From positions 1 to 64,000 of the forward strand of contig NW_004450331.1 in the NCBI RefSeq assembly GCF_000321225.1: a DNA stretch of 64,000 bases. The letters are read 5' to 3'. Source of the stretch: Odobenus rosmarus divergens. Lineage: Eukaryota; Chordata; Mammalia; Carnivora; Odobenidae. Below are positions 47,716-59,094 of this stretch, piece by piece. Each line of letters begins with the position of its first letter. Position 1 is the stretch's first letter. The notes below the pieces were generated by a model, which did no database searches, was not told where the DNA came from, and was given only the letters and a program-made list of their open reading frames with translations. The position numbers were made by a program, and so were the translations under genes.

Positions 47716-48774
47716 AGCTGTGGCTTAATCTGGAGCTTGGGGATCTGAAGCTGGGAGACAGAATGCTCTACCAAGAACATCAGAGTCTGTTCTCTCCCTG
47801 CTTCCTGGACAGGGTGTGCTAGACCTTCTTTGGGTGGACACTGTTGGTTACTTATATCTTTCACATTCTGAGTTCCTATATTTTAACTTGTAACCAGCAC
47901 ACAGCCTTTTCCGCCCCCTTTTCAGGTTATTCCTTCCAAATCCATAGTTGGGTAACCGTGTTCACTTACATGAAGTCACTAATGGAGAAATAGACATTGT
48001 TTAAGCTTGGTGAAAGGTGGCAAAATAGGCCACTTTGGCATAAAGATGATTTTGAGCCAAAGGCACTTCAGAAAACAGCAGATGCAAAATGGGTGCTCTG
48101 ATTAGAAGGAGATAAAACCCCCATATGAAGATGTCCACCTTCTTCCAGGAGGAGAGTAACATTTTTATCACCAAAGATGGGAATGGAAGCAGAGGAAAAT
48201 CTTCACTAACAAGCCTTGTGAAACTAACTCTCACCTTCCTAGTTACTTGCACACTAACTGCCCTAGGGCAACCCCTTTGTTTTATCATGTTTGATAGTTT
48301 ACTACTCTTTGTCCGATTCACTATTTAAACATTCAACTTTAACTGGGTTTTTTGGGTCTTTTCCATCTGAAGTCTCCTGTAAGTAGATGTAAAATGTACA
48401 TCTAATACATTTGCATGTTTTTCTCCTCTTGATTTGTCTTTTATTAGAGCACTCCCAGCCAAGAACTAACAAGGGTAGAAGGAATGGTTAGTTCTCCTCC
48501 CCTGCACTGTGGTGAGCAAATATTTTTACAGAGTCCAATGCAGAAAAATAAAAATTAATGTCTTATTTTTTTCCATTCAAAATAAATATAGTTTTATTAA
48601 CTCCTAGAAGAAAAAAGTTTATATATGTATTCTACAAATTATATTGCTGACCTTATTAAATAAATGAAAGTCAATGAGAAAATTGGTAGAGCCTTTTAGA
48701 CAATAAAATGTTAAAAAGCCAAACATGTTTGAGGAGGAATCAGAAATTACATTTTAATCTTTCAACCCTTGTAT
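47716..48774. other. unassigned stretch
   Basis: Unique sequence. Minus and plus frames of 106 and 67 codons at 48001-48328 have no recognised domain. Confidence 0.4.
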
Positions 48775-48960
48775 TTGTAAAGTGCCTTAGAGTTCACAAA
48801 TGATGGCCACTTGTCCACTCCTATTTAATATTTGCAACACATGAGGTACATATTATTATCATTTTTATTTTTCAACTAAAGGAACTAAGGATCAGAGAAG
48901 CAAACTGATCTATGTAAGATCATATATTCATTTAGTGGCAAAGCTGTGGAGAGAATTAGT
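48775..48960 (-). mobile_element. MIR SINE fragment
   Basis: TAAAGTGCCTTAGAGTTCAC, CATGAGGTACATATTATTATC, AACTAAGGATCAGAGAAGC, TTTAGTGGCAAAGCTGTGG follow reverse MIR order. Confidence 0.6.
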
Positions 48961-49099
48961 TCGTTCTCATACATCGAAAACTATGTTAGGATATGAGTTT
49001 AGCTCCTATAAAAAAGTCCCAAATAAGAAAGAAATTTATTGCTCTGTAATTCAATTGTCTGTAAGTAATCTGAGCACAAACCGCTGGGCTGATAAGACA

Positions 49100-49210
49100 T
49101 TGGGGTGAGTATGTGTTGTGGTGAGCACTGTGTATTATGTAAGACTGATAAATCACAGACCTGTACCCCTGAAACAAATAATACATTACATGTTAATAAT
49201 AATAATAATA
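49100..49210 (+). mobile_element. carnivoran L1 3' end, about 110 bp
   Basis: TGGGGTGAGTATGTGTTGTG, GAGCACTGTGTATTATGTAAG, CTGAAACAAATAATACATTAC, then a TTAATAATAATAATAATAAA tail. This is the end of a carnivoran L1. AAGACA occurs on both sides (49094-49099 and 49211-49216). Confidence 0.88.
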
Positions 49211-49216
49211 AAGACA

Positions 49217-49704
49217 GTTCCACTCTTTCAAGGACCCAGGTTCCATCTACCTTGTTGGTGCTCAGCTCATGGCCTCTGTCTCCCAGTCTTTTTCAAAGGT
49301 TTCACATCCCATTATCACATTGTAATTCTAGCCATCAGGGAGGAGAAAGAGAAGAAGGGCCCACTGTTTTACTCTAGAACCACAGTCTGGAAGTTGTGCA
49401 CATCTCTTTTGCTCCCTTTAGCCAGAACTTGAAAATACCTAATAGCAAGTAGCCTTGTGCTCAACTCTACCAGGGCATTCTACTGACAAAGGACAAAGGG
49501 TGACATGCATATTGGGGGACAACTAGCATTCTTTCTCATTTTGAGGACCTATTGTATGCTAAGAATTAGTTAAGCTATTGGAATAGAGGAAATAAGAAAA
49601 TGTGGTTAACTCCTAGCAGTGTAAGCCAGTCTGAACTTTCTTTCCCTCTGTTTAGAAGATTCTGTCCCATCCTCAGTGAGGCAGGGCAGCTGGAACCAAG
49701 CACC
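49217..49704. other. unassigned stretch
   Basis: Unique sequence; nothing recognised. Confidence 0.4.
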
Positions 49705-50173
49705 TGATAATGGGAATAATGGTGCTCAAAGATGTCCACATCCTGATCTCAAGAGTCTGTGAATATTACTTTATATGGCAAAAGGGACCTCAGAATTGTG
49801 ATTAGGGATCTTGAGATGGGGAGATTATCCCAGATTATCTGGGTGGCTCCAAAGTAATCACAAGAGTCCTGTTAAGAGAGAGGCAGGAGATCAAAGTGAG
49901 TAATAGGGGAGGGCAATGTGACCACAGAAGCAGAGACTGAAGTCATGTGCCACAATCTAAGAAATGCTGGCAAGCTTGAGAAGCTGGAAGAGCCATGGAG
50001 TTGATTCTCCCTGGGTCCTCTATAAGGAATCAGCCTTGCCAACAGCTTGATTTTAGCCGTTTAAGACTCATTTTTAACTTTTGAACTTCGGAACTGTTAG
50101 AGAATAAATTTGTGTTCTTTTAAGCCTCTAAGTATGTGGTAATTTGTTAAAACAGCAATAGGAAACTAATATA
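49705..50173 (+). mobile_element. MLT1-type solo LTR (ERVL-MaLR)
   Basis: Forward LTR: AAGATGTCCACATCCTGATC, GTGAATATTACTTTATATGG, CTTGAGATGGGGAGATTATC, GGTGGCTCCAAAGTAATC, AAGCTGGAAGAGCC, AATAAATTTGTGTTCTTTTAAG, GGTAATTTGTTAAAACAG, ending GGAAACTAATATA. No internal genes are attached; a decayed old copy. Confidence 0.88.
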
Positions 50174-50580
50174 CCAGGTGAATGGTGGGCCCAGATGTCC
50201 TAACTTCTCAAGAGTGAGATACCATGACTCAGCTCTGTGTGTGAGTGAAAAGCCCTGGCACCACTTGGCTGAAAGGCTCATGTCTAACTTCCTTATAAAT
50301 GATGTGGAGCTCCTGGGAGCCTTTTCCTTCTTGAATCCTTTTGCTTTGACATTAGACCTTGAGTCGTAGAAAGCTGGTTAGGCCATATGTGGCCTGGTAA
50401 TAACTATTCACTTATACTTGGTTTAAACCATCTATAGGGGCTCTGTTCTTTGCATTCCATTCATTTTGTACCAAAAACAACAAGGTTCAGTATAAAACTG
50501 TACTGTCCAAGTGTAGCTTGCTTTCAGAGTTAGGTAGCCCTGTGATTCATTCTTTGGAAAGCAATAACTCAGATATTCTA
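50174..50580. other. unassigned stretch
   Basis: Unique sequence; nothing recognised. Confidence 0.4.
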
Positions 50581-50705
50581 AAAAAAAAAAGAAGAAGAAG
50601 AAGAAAAGGAAGGAAGGAAGAGAGAGTGGAAAAGGAAGGAAGAAAGGAAGGAAGAAAAGAAAAGAAAAGAAAAAAAAGAAAAGAAAAGAAAGAAAAGAAA
50701 AGAAA
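50581..50705. repeat. purine tract (GAAA/GGAA)n
   Basis: All-purine on the + strand except a single T at 50627: A10, (GAA)n, GGAA and GAAA units. Confidence 0.97.
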
Positions 50706-50999
50706 CAAAACGTAGAGGAAGATAGGTGACCAGAAATGTATGACCCACAGGAAGACTATTTATTATTGAGTACACGGAATTGCTGTGGTCTTTGGCCACT
50801 GTCACAAGGAACATTCAGGCTGCAGTCCTCCTCCCTCTCCCTCTCATTTGGACACTGAATGTTGAGTCAGGAATAGCCACAGGCTCCATCGGAAACAGAA
50901 CTGAATGAAGTGAGGTGTGGTTCGAATATTTCTAATGCGAATTGCTTAGGGCTGAATGGAATCATATCCCAAACTTGTGGACAATGCACTGAATAAACA

Positions 51000-51234
51000 C
51001 AGCACCCGAATCAAGAAATTGAGAATTGATTTGTCCTTGTAGAGGAAGCCAGATGCTTCCTCTAAAGATGCCAATCAGCTTTTCTTGGCTGGCAACTCAC
51101 TGCGAGAGAGAGGATGTAAAGGATATGTCTATTGTAGGAGGCATTTCAGAGGGTGGCCATTCCACACCGGGGCTAGATTTGGTTCAGATGCATAGATTCT
51201 GATGACAATTATTTGCATTATATTTTGGAATGAA
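51000..51234. promoter_or_regulatory. candidate conserved enhancer block F
   Basis: Repeat-free block with a hairpin-forming inverted repeat (51040-51064) whose arms contain GGAA ETS-type cores. Nearby: AATTGAGAATTGATTTG, CCAATCAGC, and TGACAATTATTTGCATTATA. Enhancer function is inferred. Confidence 0.35.
51040..51064. repeat. 10-bp perfect inverted repeat, 5-nt loop
   Basis: TAGAGGAAGC and its exact reverse complement GCTTCCTCTA flank CAGAT. It could fold as a hairpin in RNA or cruciform DNA; the length is too short to be a microRNA precursor by itself. Confidence 0.9.
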
Positions 51235-51415
51235 CAAAGCATTTTTTATAGGTGTTGATTCATCTCATCATTGCAATAGCTCTGTGATCTTGGTGTCATC
51301 CTTCTGGTTACAGATGAAGAATGTAGCTCGTCTCCGTTAACTCAATTTTGTCAGGTAGAGCCCAGACCTGAATTCATGTCTTCAAACTCCAGGTCTGAGC
51401 TCTTTCTACTGACAC
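51235..51415 (-). mobile_element. MIR SINE fragment
   Basis: TCATCTCATCATTGCAATAGC, CTGTGATCTTGGTGTCATCC, TACAGATGAAGAATGTAGC and a degraded head AGAGCCCAGACCTGAATTC. Confidence 0.65.
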
Positions 51416-51894
51416 ATGGGAACTCTGTAGTGACATTCAATATGGGTGCTTTGGTAGAGGTGTTTCCGTGCACTCTTCGAGCTTCAGCATCGCACAGGAT
51501 TCAGGGATTATTTTAGCTCTGCAATGTGCCTGTCAGGACGGAGCTTGGGAGTGCCGCCGGGTAGGTTGTCCTCAGACATGTTATCAATGCAAGGGCACTG
51601 CTGACTTTGCACAGTTCCTCTAATTGTCTTTCTCCTTCGACTCCAGTGCATTCATTAGCATCCATCATAGGCTATAGGACTTCCCCAAGAAGCTTTGGTG
51701 ACAGTTGTTTATACATTTAACAGTGACCTAGAAGTGAAGTCAGTTCCCCAGTGCCGCTAGAACTAGCCCGTCCAAGGCTTCTCGAAGCTGTGTTGTTGCT
51801 TCTCTCCCCATCTTCCCGCTGCTGCCTTGTTCCCATCATTTAGATCCACACAGTGGGCCAGCCAGCAGCCCTGGCTGAAGGACATACCTATGCC
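51416..51894. other. unassigned stretch
   Basis: Unique mid-GC sequence; nothing recognised. Confidence 0.4.
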
Positions 51895-52130
51895 AAGCGC
51901 TCCTCGTGCCTTCGCCATTTTATTTGTTTGCCATTTTATTTTTTCTTCACAGCCCTTTCCCTTAACTTACCTGTTTGTTTTCAAGATTATATTCTCTCTC
52001 TCTCTCCCCACTAGGAAATAATCTCTTTGAAAGCAGGCCCCTTATTTATTTTATCCACTGCCATAAACCCAGGGACCAAATCATGCCTGGCATGGGAAGA
52101 CATTCTCAATAAATACCTTTGAGGGAATAG
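51895..52130 (+). mobile_element. L2 LINE 3' end
   Basis: CTTCGCCATTTTATTTG, CTAGGAAATAATCTCTTTG, GGCCCCTTATTTATTTTATC, CCTGGCATGGGAAGACATTC, TCAATAAATACCTTTGAGGG are L2 3' end order. Confidence 0.75.
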
Positions 52131-52718
52131 ATGAGGTGACAGTTGCACAAATGCTTCCAATTTTGATGCTCTGATCTTCTCCATGGAAAGACAATCCAGT
52201 CTCTTCTTATGGTGACTCTTCCCACATATTTCTGGAAATCTCTGGGGGTCCTTATATCTTACCTGTGAGTCCATATTCATAATCTTTGATGCCTGTCAGA
52301 GCACCAAAACCCAGTCACCTCAACGCCAGAGTCCACAACTGATAGTTGTTTTGCTGGCTTTGAATGGGAAAATTCACTACTTCTGGCACCATCTTGATTC
52401 TCATAGCTTGTGCCAGCTTACTTTTTCCTTTTAAAGTGGGAGAGTGGGCACACTGGCTTTCTGCATTATGATCAGCAGGGCTGTCCCTTGGGGCTCCAAA
52501 GTGTTACTAATGTTCCATTTCATAGAAAAAAATGCCAGAATGACTGGGCCAAGATGAGTTCCAATCTAGAATCTTCCATGTTCCATGATCCATCGGTTTT
52601 GTTGCTTAAGGTCATCAAGCTGGTATCCTACTTGGATATGTTGGAAAATAATAATTGTCCCCGCACCTATGTAAAAACACATTTGATACGATGAATGGTC
52701 TAAATATGACTGTAACAT
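52131..52718. other. unassigned stretch
   Basis: Unique sequence; nothing recognised. Confidence 0.4.
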
Positions 52719-52734
52719 AAAGATGTATGCAGTT

Positions 52735-52849
52735 CCAGGAACACCTGGCTCACTCAGTCGGTAGAGCATGCAACTCTTGATCTCAGGGTTGTGAGTTCGA
52801 GCCCCACATTGGGTGTAGAGATTAAAAATAAAATAATTAAAAACAATAA
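52735..52849 (+). mobile_element. short CanSINE with exact duplication
   Basis: Forward short form: GGAACACCTGGCTCACTCAG, TAGAGCATGCAACTCTTG, GGTTGTGAGTTCGAGCCCC, ATTGGGTGTAGAGATT, A-rich tail. It lacks the CT-rich body. A 16-bp exact duplication, AAAGATGTATGCAGTT, is at 52719-52734 and 52850-52865. Confidence 0.95.
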
Positions 52850-52865
52850 AAAGATGTATGCAGTT

Positions 52866-53714
52866 ACAGTGACGTTGTCAGGAAAATTCTCCCAGACGTT
52901 TCTTAGTACTATACCCCATGGTCCCTTTGCACAGCTGAGACCCTTTGCCGGGTGCTTGGGTGTGAGCCCCTTACACAAGGTAGATATTGGAATGCCGTTC
53001 TTAGACCTGATCAGTAGTTTTATATGTGTTAGCCTTATATCTCCATGTGTGTTGTTAGCTTTTCTGAGGACCTAACATCTTATTTTTATTCCATTTTCCC
53101 CGTGCCTGAGTATATAGGAGCCCATCATTAAATACTGGCTAGTACTTGATTCGCACATTTGCGGATGATGGTCGGGCAGTGCTGACAAATGAGGTTGCTG
53201 TTGTGCGGTGTGCTGCAGCTACATTCACGCCGCTCTGGTGAGGATATTACATGCACGAGAGGCATAGAGGTATTCAGCTAACCCATTTAATCATGGGCCA
53301 GATTGGAGGAAACAAGAACACAGATGAAAATGTACTGATCATCAACCCTTGGGAAGGCTGGAACCTGACTGACCACGCTGACTCTCTTTTGCCTTCCTCA
53401 CACTATAGCCCAAGTCTCCTCTCTCTCTCATTACTGAAATTTAACTCTGTTTCTCCTGACTATTTCAGACCACCATCAGCCCAGCCCCCACACCCATCCT
53501 CATCATCCCTGATCAAAGTCTTCCTCGATTTGAGGAAGGATTCATTCTAAGAAACGTGTTCCAATTATTTCTTTCACATACACGTCCTCTGTTCTCCACA
53601 CAAGTCAGACCAACCTCACCCACAGTCCGCCTGCGGGCACTGAGCTTCTCCTCACGTCAACATGGCATGGCCTGTGCTTTTGTCTATGATCAGTCTATGT
53701 CCCTTGCCATTTTA
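52866..53714. other. unassigned stretch
   Basis: Unique sequence. A forward 99-codon frame (53251-53550) has no recognised domain. Confidence 0.4.
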
Positions 53715-56050
53715 AAATAATCTTTTAAGTATGACATACTTACAAAAAAGTGCACAGATCTTAATTGTCAGCTTTGGTGAATTATCATAAAGTGACTACA
53801 TCCATGTAACCAGCATGTAGTTCAGGAAAGAATATTCCCAGCACATGAATCACTCCTCAAGCTAATCGTGCTCCACCTCTGAAGGTAATCATATCTCACT
53901 ATCCTGACATCTGGCACCACAGATAAATTGCCCTGTTTTAAAATTTTATATAAATGGAAATCCCATAAAGTATCTTGTGGGTCTGGACTCCTTTGCCCAA
54001 AATTGTGTTTGTCGAGATGGATCGTTGATGTTGCATGTGACAGTGCTTGCTTATTCTCATGTTGTATAATATTCCATTGAATATATAAACTGCAATTCAT
54101 TTATTCATCCTATTCAGTCCATTTTACACCACAATTCATGGACTCATGTTCTCCTGCGAACAGTCGTACGTGTTAAACGCACGCATTTTTTGTGTTGTGT
54201 CTGTAACTAGGAGTGGAATTTTTCTGTCTTAAGATTGTCAGAAGAAGACTTGTAGATTTGAAGAAGAAAAGATGTTGGCTCGCAAAGTGGTGTAAAGGAT
54301 TCAGGCTTCAGAAGACTCACAAAAAGCAGAAAACCAAGAGATTATTTAAACCTGAAAAAGCCCTCAAGATTTCCAGGTTCACATTAGGGGATTCATCTAT
54401 TCGCGGTGGGTGAGAACAACTTTCTCACATGATTATGGTATCCACAAAGGTCATGGCCTATTTTCAGATATTGGCGCCACAGGAAGTCAGTGATAACATT
54501 GTTTTTGCAAGGCAGGCAAGGCTTCTAGGAAAAGTTCAAGGTTTCATTTGTTTTGAGTCCCAGGACTGCATAGGTGGGCTGTTGTTTTTGCAGTATCTCA
54601 GGGTGCAGACTGCCCTGTCATCTCTGTGTATGTGATGTGTATGCTTATTCATATGGTAGCGGGACAAAGTGTTCAATATGCTTTCACAGGAATGTACCTA
54701 GTCACCTTCAGTTGATACTGCCAAATGGTTTTTCAAGGTGATCGTCCCAATTTACGCTTCTGTCAGAAGTGCAAGTTCGCTTCATTGCTGCACTCCTCAC
54801 TACTCTTGATGGGGCCCTTATTTCCAGTTTAGCCTTTCCAGTGGGCATGAAAATGTGTCTTGTTGCTATTTATGTTTGCATTCATCTGTTTTCCTGTGGC
54901 AATTTGGTTATCTTTAGTGCTTACCCATTTTTATGTTGGGTTGTTTGCTTTTGTTATTTCATAGGAGTCCTTTATATTCTGGGTATAAGTTCTTTGTCTG
55001 GTATATGTTAGTGCAAATAATTTCTCCCACTTTGGCTTGCCTTTTCCCTCTCTTAACAGTGTCTTTTGATGACCAGAAGTTCTTAATTTTAATGTAATCC
55101 AATTTATCCTTTTATGATTAGTGTTTTTTGTGCCCTGTTTAAGAAATCTTTTCCTGTTCAAGGTCATGACATATGCTCCTAACTTTCTCCTAAAAGCTTT
55201 ATTTTTTTACCTTTCACATTTAGATCTACAATCCAAGTAGAATTGAATTTTGTGGATGGTGTGAGATAAAAGGTTCAACATTCATTTGTTTCCAAATGGA
55301 TATCCAATTGACCCAGCACCATTTATTGAAAAAATAATTGTGATCCTTTCCCCATTGCACTATAGTGTCAGCTTTGTCAAACATCAGGTGACCCTATGTG
55401 TTTGGATCTGTTTCTGAGTTCTGGTCTATTCCATTGGTTTATTGTCTATCCTTGAACCAGTACCAGTTTATTAGTCATTACTATGTCTGGTAGTTTAGAT
55501 CTTCAAGTTGTGTTCTTTTTCAAGATTACATTGGTTATTTCTTAACCCTTTACATTCGGCATGCATTTTAGCATAACTTTTCCAATTACACACAACACAC
55601 ACACACACACACACACACACAGCCCAACTGGGATTAGTGATTGAGGTTACAGTGACTCTATAGATCAGTTTTGGAAGAAATGGCATCACTGTACTCTTCA
55701 GCCTTCTAATCCATTAGCATGGTATACGTCTCCATTTATTTAGGTCTTCTTTAATTGATCTTAATAACATTTTGTACTATTTAGTATAGAACTTTTAAAT
55801 ATCCTCTCTTCAATTTGCTACAAAGTGCTTGTTATATTTTATTCTTTTGCAGATAATTTTAATATTTTTATATTTTATTGTCGGTATTAGAAATACAGTT
55901 GATTTTTGTACATTGCGTCTGAATGGTGTATCTTTTCCTATCCGTTTAGCTTTTCTAAAAAGCTGTGTCCTATATTTAAACTGAGTCTCTTGTAAGAAAT
56001 CTCTTGTTGGGTTAATTCTTTAAATCCAATCTGATCACTTTTTTATATGT
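53715..56050 (-). mobile_element. old L1 copy, mutated and interrupted
   Basis: Reverse L1M-type copy running from the 3' UTR (TTGTATAATATTCCATTGAA, AACTAGGAGTGGAATTT) into ORF2: TTGGTTATCTTTAGTGC, ATAATTTCTCCCACTTTGG, CAATTGACCCAGCACCATTTA, AGTTCTGGTCTATTCCATTGG, CAGTACCAGTTTATTAG, TTCTTTAAATCCAATCTGATC. The minus frame 54931-55167 shows KDSYEITKANNPT near its end. A segment of about 390 bp at roughly 54225-54615 does not fit L1. Confidence 0.85.
55588..55621. repeat. (CA)n microsatellite inside L1
   Basis: CA units with one AA interruption near 55593. Confidence 0.95.
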
Positions 56051-56589
56051 GTTTGTGTGAGAGAGAGAGAGATGGAATTTTGAATGTTGCTTATTTTTGC
56101 TTGAACAACAACATTTCAGGAGAGTACATATAAATATACGTAAGTTCTTTGACATGACTATATGTTAAGTAGGGATGATAGTGGTACATACTTCATAGAG
56201 GTTTTGTGGGAAATAAATTCTTAATTTGAAAAACAATAATACTTGGGATATAGTTAACACTCAATAAGCTATTATAATTTTTATCAGAGAAATTCAGGTT
56301 TTCCCCAAATCTTTGCTATTTCAAATAATCAGCCATGCACATCCCTGTACTACTGTGATATATCATACTGTTACCTGCACAGTACGCCACGGCTCCGTTT
56401 TTGGAGGGGCATAGTTACAGTTTTCATAAATAATAACAAATTTCCTTCTTTCACCTATAGAATGCATCTCTTTCATGAATTATCCTAGAAAACTTTTATT
56501 TATAGTACCAGCCTTACAAATTTCTTGGTACTTATACACTACTCTCTGATTAATGTTTAATAAAACTGATCTGTCATTCTTATTAACAA
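56051..56589. other. unassigned stretch
   Basis: AT-rich; a short GTGTGAGAGAGAGAGAG run near 56056. Nothing else recognised. Confidence 0.4.
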
Positions 56590-56740
56590 TGGCTACCATT
56601 TATGGAGCACTTAGACATATCAGGCACCATAGAGAAGTTAAATCTCTTGCCCAAATCACATAACTAGGAAATGGTGATTAAGAATCCAGTGTAGTTTGGT
56701 CTGTATCTAAAGCCTATGGTCTTAAACATTATGCTATGAT
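56590..56740 (-). mobile_element. MIR SINE fragment
   Basis: CTACCATTTATGGAGCAC, TATCAGGCACCATAGAG, AGTTAAATCTCTTGCCC, CACATAACTAGGAAATGG follow reverse MIR order. Confidence 0.65.
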
Positions 56741-57119
56741 TCTTCTAAGAGCAAAGATTTTATTCTTGCAACAAGCAAAGATTGAAAGGTTGAAGGGGCT
56801 GCCCAAAGTCCCACAAGAAGTAGCTCCCTCATTTATAGTCTAAGATTTAATTGTAAATTTCTTGTCAACAATAACTATGCCTCTGACTTTCTACTTCCCA
56901 AACCACAGGCACAGAGAAAACTCAGTAAACGCTATCTCCCTAATTTATCTGACCACAGGGGTTCTGCAACGCTCTGGTTGTGGACAGCTCAAATGTCTTC
57001 CTCAAGCAAATACCTTAACATTTCTTGCATCTCTTAGTTTTTTAACAAAAACGAACAAGTCTGTGGCTATGTTTGTGAAAAAAATAACATACATTGCCTA
57101 TAAATAAATCAGTTCATTA
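56741..57119. other. unassigned stretch
   Basis: Unique sequence; nothing recognised. Confidence 0.4.
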
Positions 57120-57335
57120 AATAGGAAGGCATGTCGCAGCCTAACTCTAGAGATAGCTGTTACTTCCTTACGTAATTGGGGATTTGCCTTCCCCTCATCA
57201 TGACCTGGGCTCTCTTGATAATCGTTTGCATTCACCTTGGCTGATAAGATAAAGTAAAGCTGGGACATCACCCCAGGAGTCTTATCACAGTTCTCTCTGG
57301 GCTTCTTTATTTTATGTCCAGGCTATCACCTTTAC
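57120..57335. promoter_or_regulatory. candidate GATA-rich enhancer block G
   Basis: Repeat-free block with four GATA-type sites in 70 bp: GATAAT (57217-57222), GATAAG (57243-57248), GATAAA (57248-57253) and CTTATC, the reverse of GATAAG (57281-57286). TTACGTAATTGG (about 57168) is a CRE/homeodomain-like palindrome. Enhancer function is inferred. Confidence 0.4.
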
Positions 57336-58060
57336 CGGACACACTGGTTTTCAATAACCTGCTTGGGCAGAAGTCTGAAGTAACTCAATTTGTTAACAAC
57401 AACAACAAAAACTTCCTCTGTCTCTTTCCCTGAATCAATAGGGTTTTCCCATTCTTACAACATAAGCTACTCAAAGTCACAAATGCCATATAAATTTTTG
57501 AGCTATAGCATTTACCTTCAAATAAGCTTTTTTAATCAGGTCAGGAGGCATTATACATCTCACATGGAGCTGAAAAAACATTCACCAGCTTTACGTAGGT
57601 TTGGCTATTGCATTATAAATTCCTGCGATATAGGAGGATGGTAACGGTAGTACAGGGGCCCACCCGTTTTTTATCTTGAAGAGAGCCCTTCGTGTCTCTT
57701 GCTTATTTATAATGGTATTTTTAATCATTGTGTCACTCAACTATGGCAAATATTGATTTGGTATCTAAAATGTTTCATTATTCTAGAATACTTTTCCTTT
57801 CTCAGAAGCATCCACAAAGGTTGGTAATTTTTCTCTTGAGGAGGAATATAATGAATATGCAACAGAAGGTTTGACTGACCCAGGGATGTTACTTCTCCTT
57901 TATAGTTTTCTGTAAAAATTTGGGGATTGGGCCCTTTTTCATCCAATACAGATTTGATAGGTAGAAGTAACAGTATTTTCTCATCATTAAGAATTGATCC
58001 ATCACTTTTTAGAAGGCAATGAATAGTTATACTTACGTTAAAGAGACAAGCTTTTTTATT
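57336..58060. other. unassigned stretch
   Basis: Unique sequence with a short (AAC)n at about 57396-57410. A minus frame of 112 codons (57737-58075) has no recognised domain. Confidence 0.4.
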
Positions 58061-58073
58061 AGAATGCCAACTC

Positions 58074-58288
58074 ACTGGGGTGTCTGGGTAGCTTGGTTGG
58101 TTAGGTTAAGTGTCCGATTTTTGATTTTGTCTCTGGTCATGATCTCAGGGTCCTGGGATCGAGCCCCTCGTCAGGCTCCCCACTCTGCAGGGAGTCTGCT
58201 AGTGTCCCTCTCCCACTGTCCCTCCCCCACCTCACGCTCCCTCTCTCTCCCTTTCTCTCTATCAAATAAGTAAATAAAGATTTTTTAA
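58074..58288 (+). mobile_element. CanSINE
   Basis: Forward SINE: ACTGGGGTGTCTGGGTAGC, GTCATGATCTCAGGGTCC, CTCCCTCTCTCTCCC, ATCAAATAAGTAAATAAAG. Flanks AGAATGCCAACTCA and AGAATATCAACCCA could be a diverged duplication. A 6-bp GGTTAG duplication sits in the head. Confidence 0.92.
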
Positions 58289-58349
58289 AAAGAGAGAATA
58301 TCAACCCAATTCACATTCCTTTTCTTTAGGCATTAGACACAATTTGAGG

Positions 58350-58520
58350 AAGTGAAAGAACACTGGAATGGAAGCCAAAATACCTGAGATCAAGACTCAT
58401 CTCTTACCATTAATCTGGTTGATGTTGACTTTGGCGAGTTACTCAACATCTTTCACCTTTTGCATCCTCACTTGTAAGATGACAGGTTAAATTACAGAAG
58501 TCCCTTACAGCTATAAGAGT
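58350..58520 (+). mobile_element. MIR SINE fragment
   Basis: GAACACTGGAATGGAAGCC, GAGATCAAGACTCATCTC, GAGTTACTCAACATC, CATCCTCACTTGTAAGATG follow forward MIR order. Confidence 0.7.
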
Positions 58521-59094
58521 GTATACCATTATGTATAATAAAGAAGTAATTCCTATAAAAACCTTAGAATTTAGATTTCTATCTTTTAAACATTTGATTG
58601 TTCTATAACACCAGAAATTAATTGTTTAATTGACATCCCACTAACTTACCTTTACCAGGATTAACAAGTATAACATGTTTTACCAAAGCCAGAGCAATTC
58701 TCCTATGTTGCTTCTTCTTAAAATTTTGCCTTAGGCTAATAAGGTACATCTTCCAATTAAACCTTGACAATGTACCTACAATTAAGACTCATTAAACATT
58801 CACTCAACAGATACAAGTTTATGCGTTTGTTGAAAAAAGTACAACTATGAAGTCAATTTGACCTAATTCTAGAGTCAAACATAAATCTCTTTTGTCTATC
58901 TGCTCTATCTGTTGTATCTTGTGCTTGTTTATTCAACTTGTTGTTTTGTATTTCACTGAAGATTATAGAGGCTTTTGGCCTTTGAATTACCCACCACCCA
59001 AGATAAAATCGGCTATGATGGTATTTTCTGTCTCAGTCCATCCTTTCTACACAGGTACTCGAAAGAATAGGATCATCAGAGAACTGAGGGTGTA
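58521..59094. other. unassigned stretch
   Basis: AT-rich unique sequence; nothing recognised. Confidence 0.4.

Noticed and set aside
52735..52849. Possible tRNA gene (GTTCGAGCCCC B-box-like core)
   Set aside because: It is a SINE with tRNA ancestry: A-rich tail and target-site duplication are present and a full cloverleaf is not.
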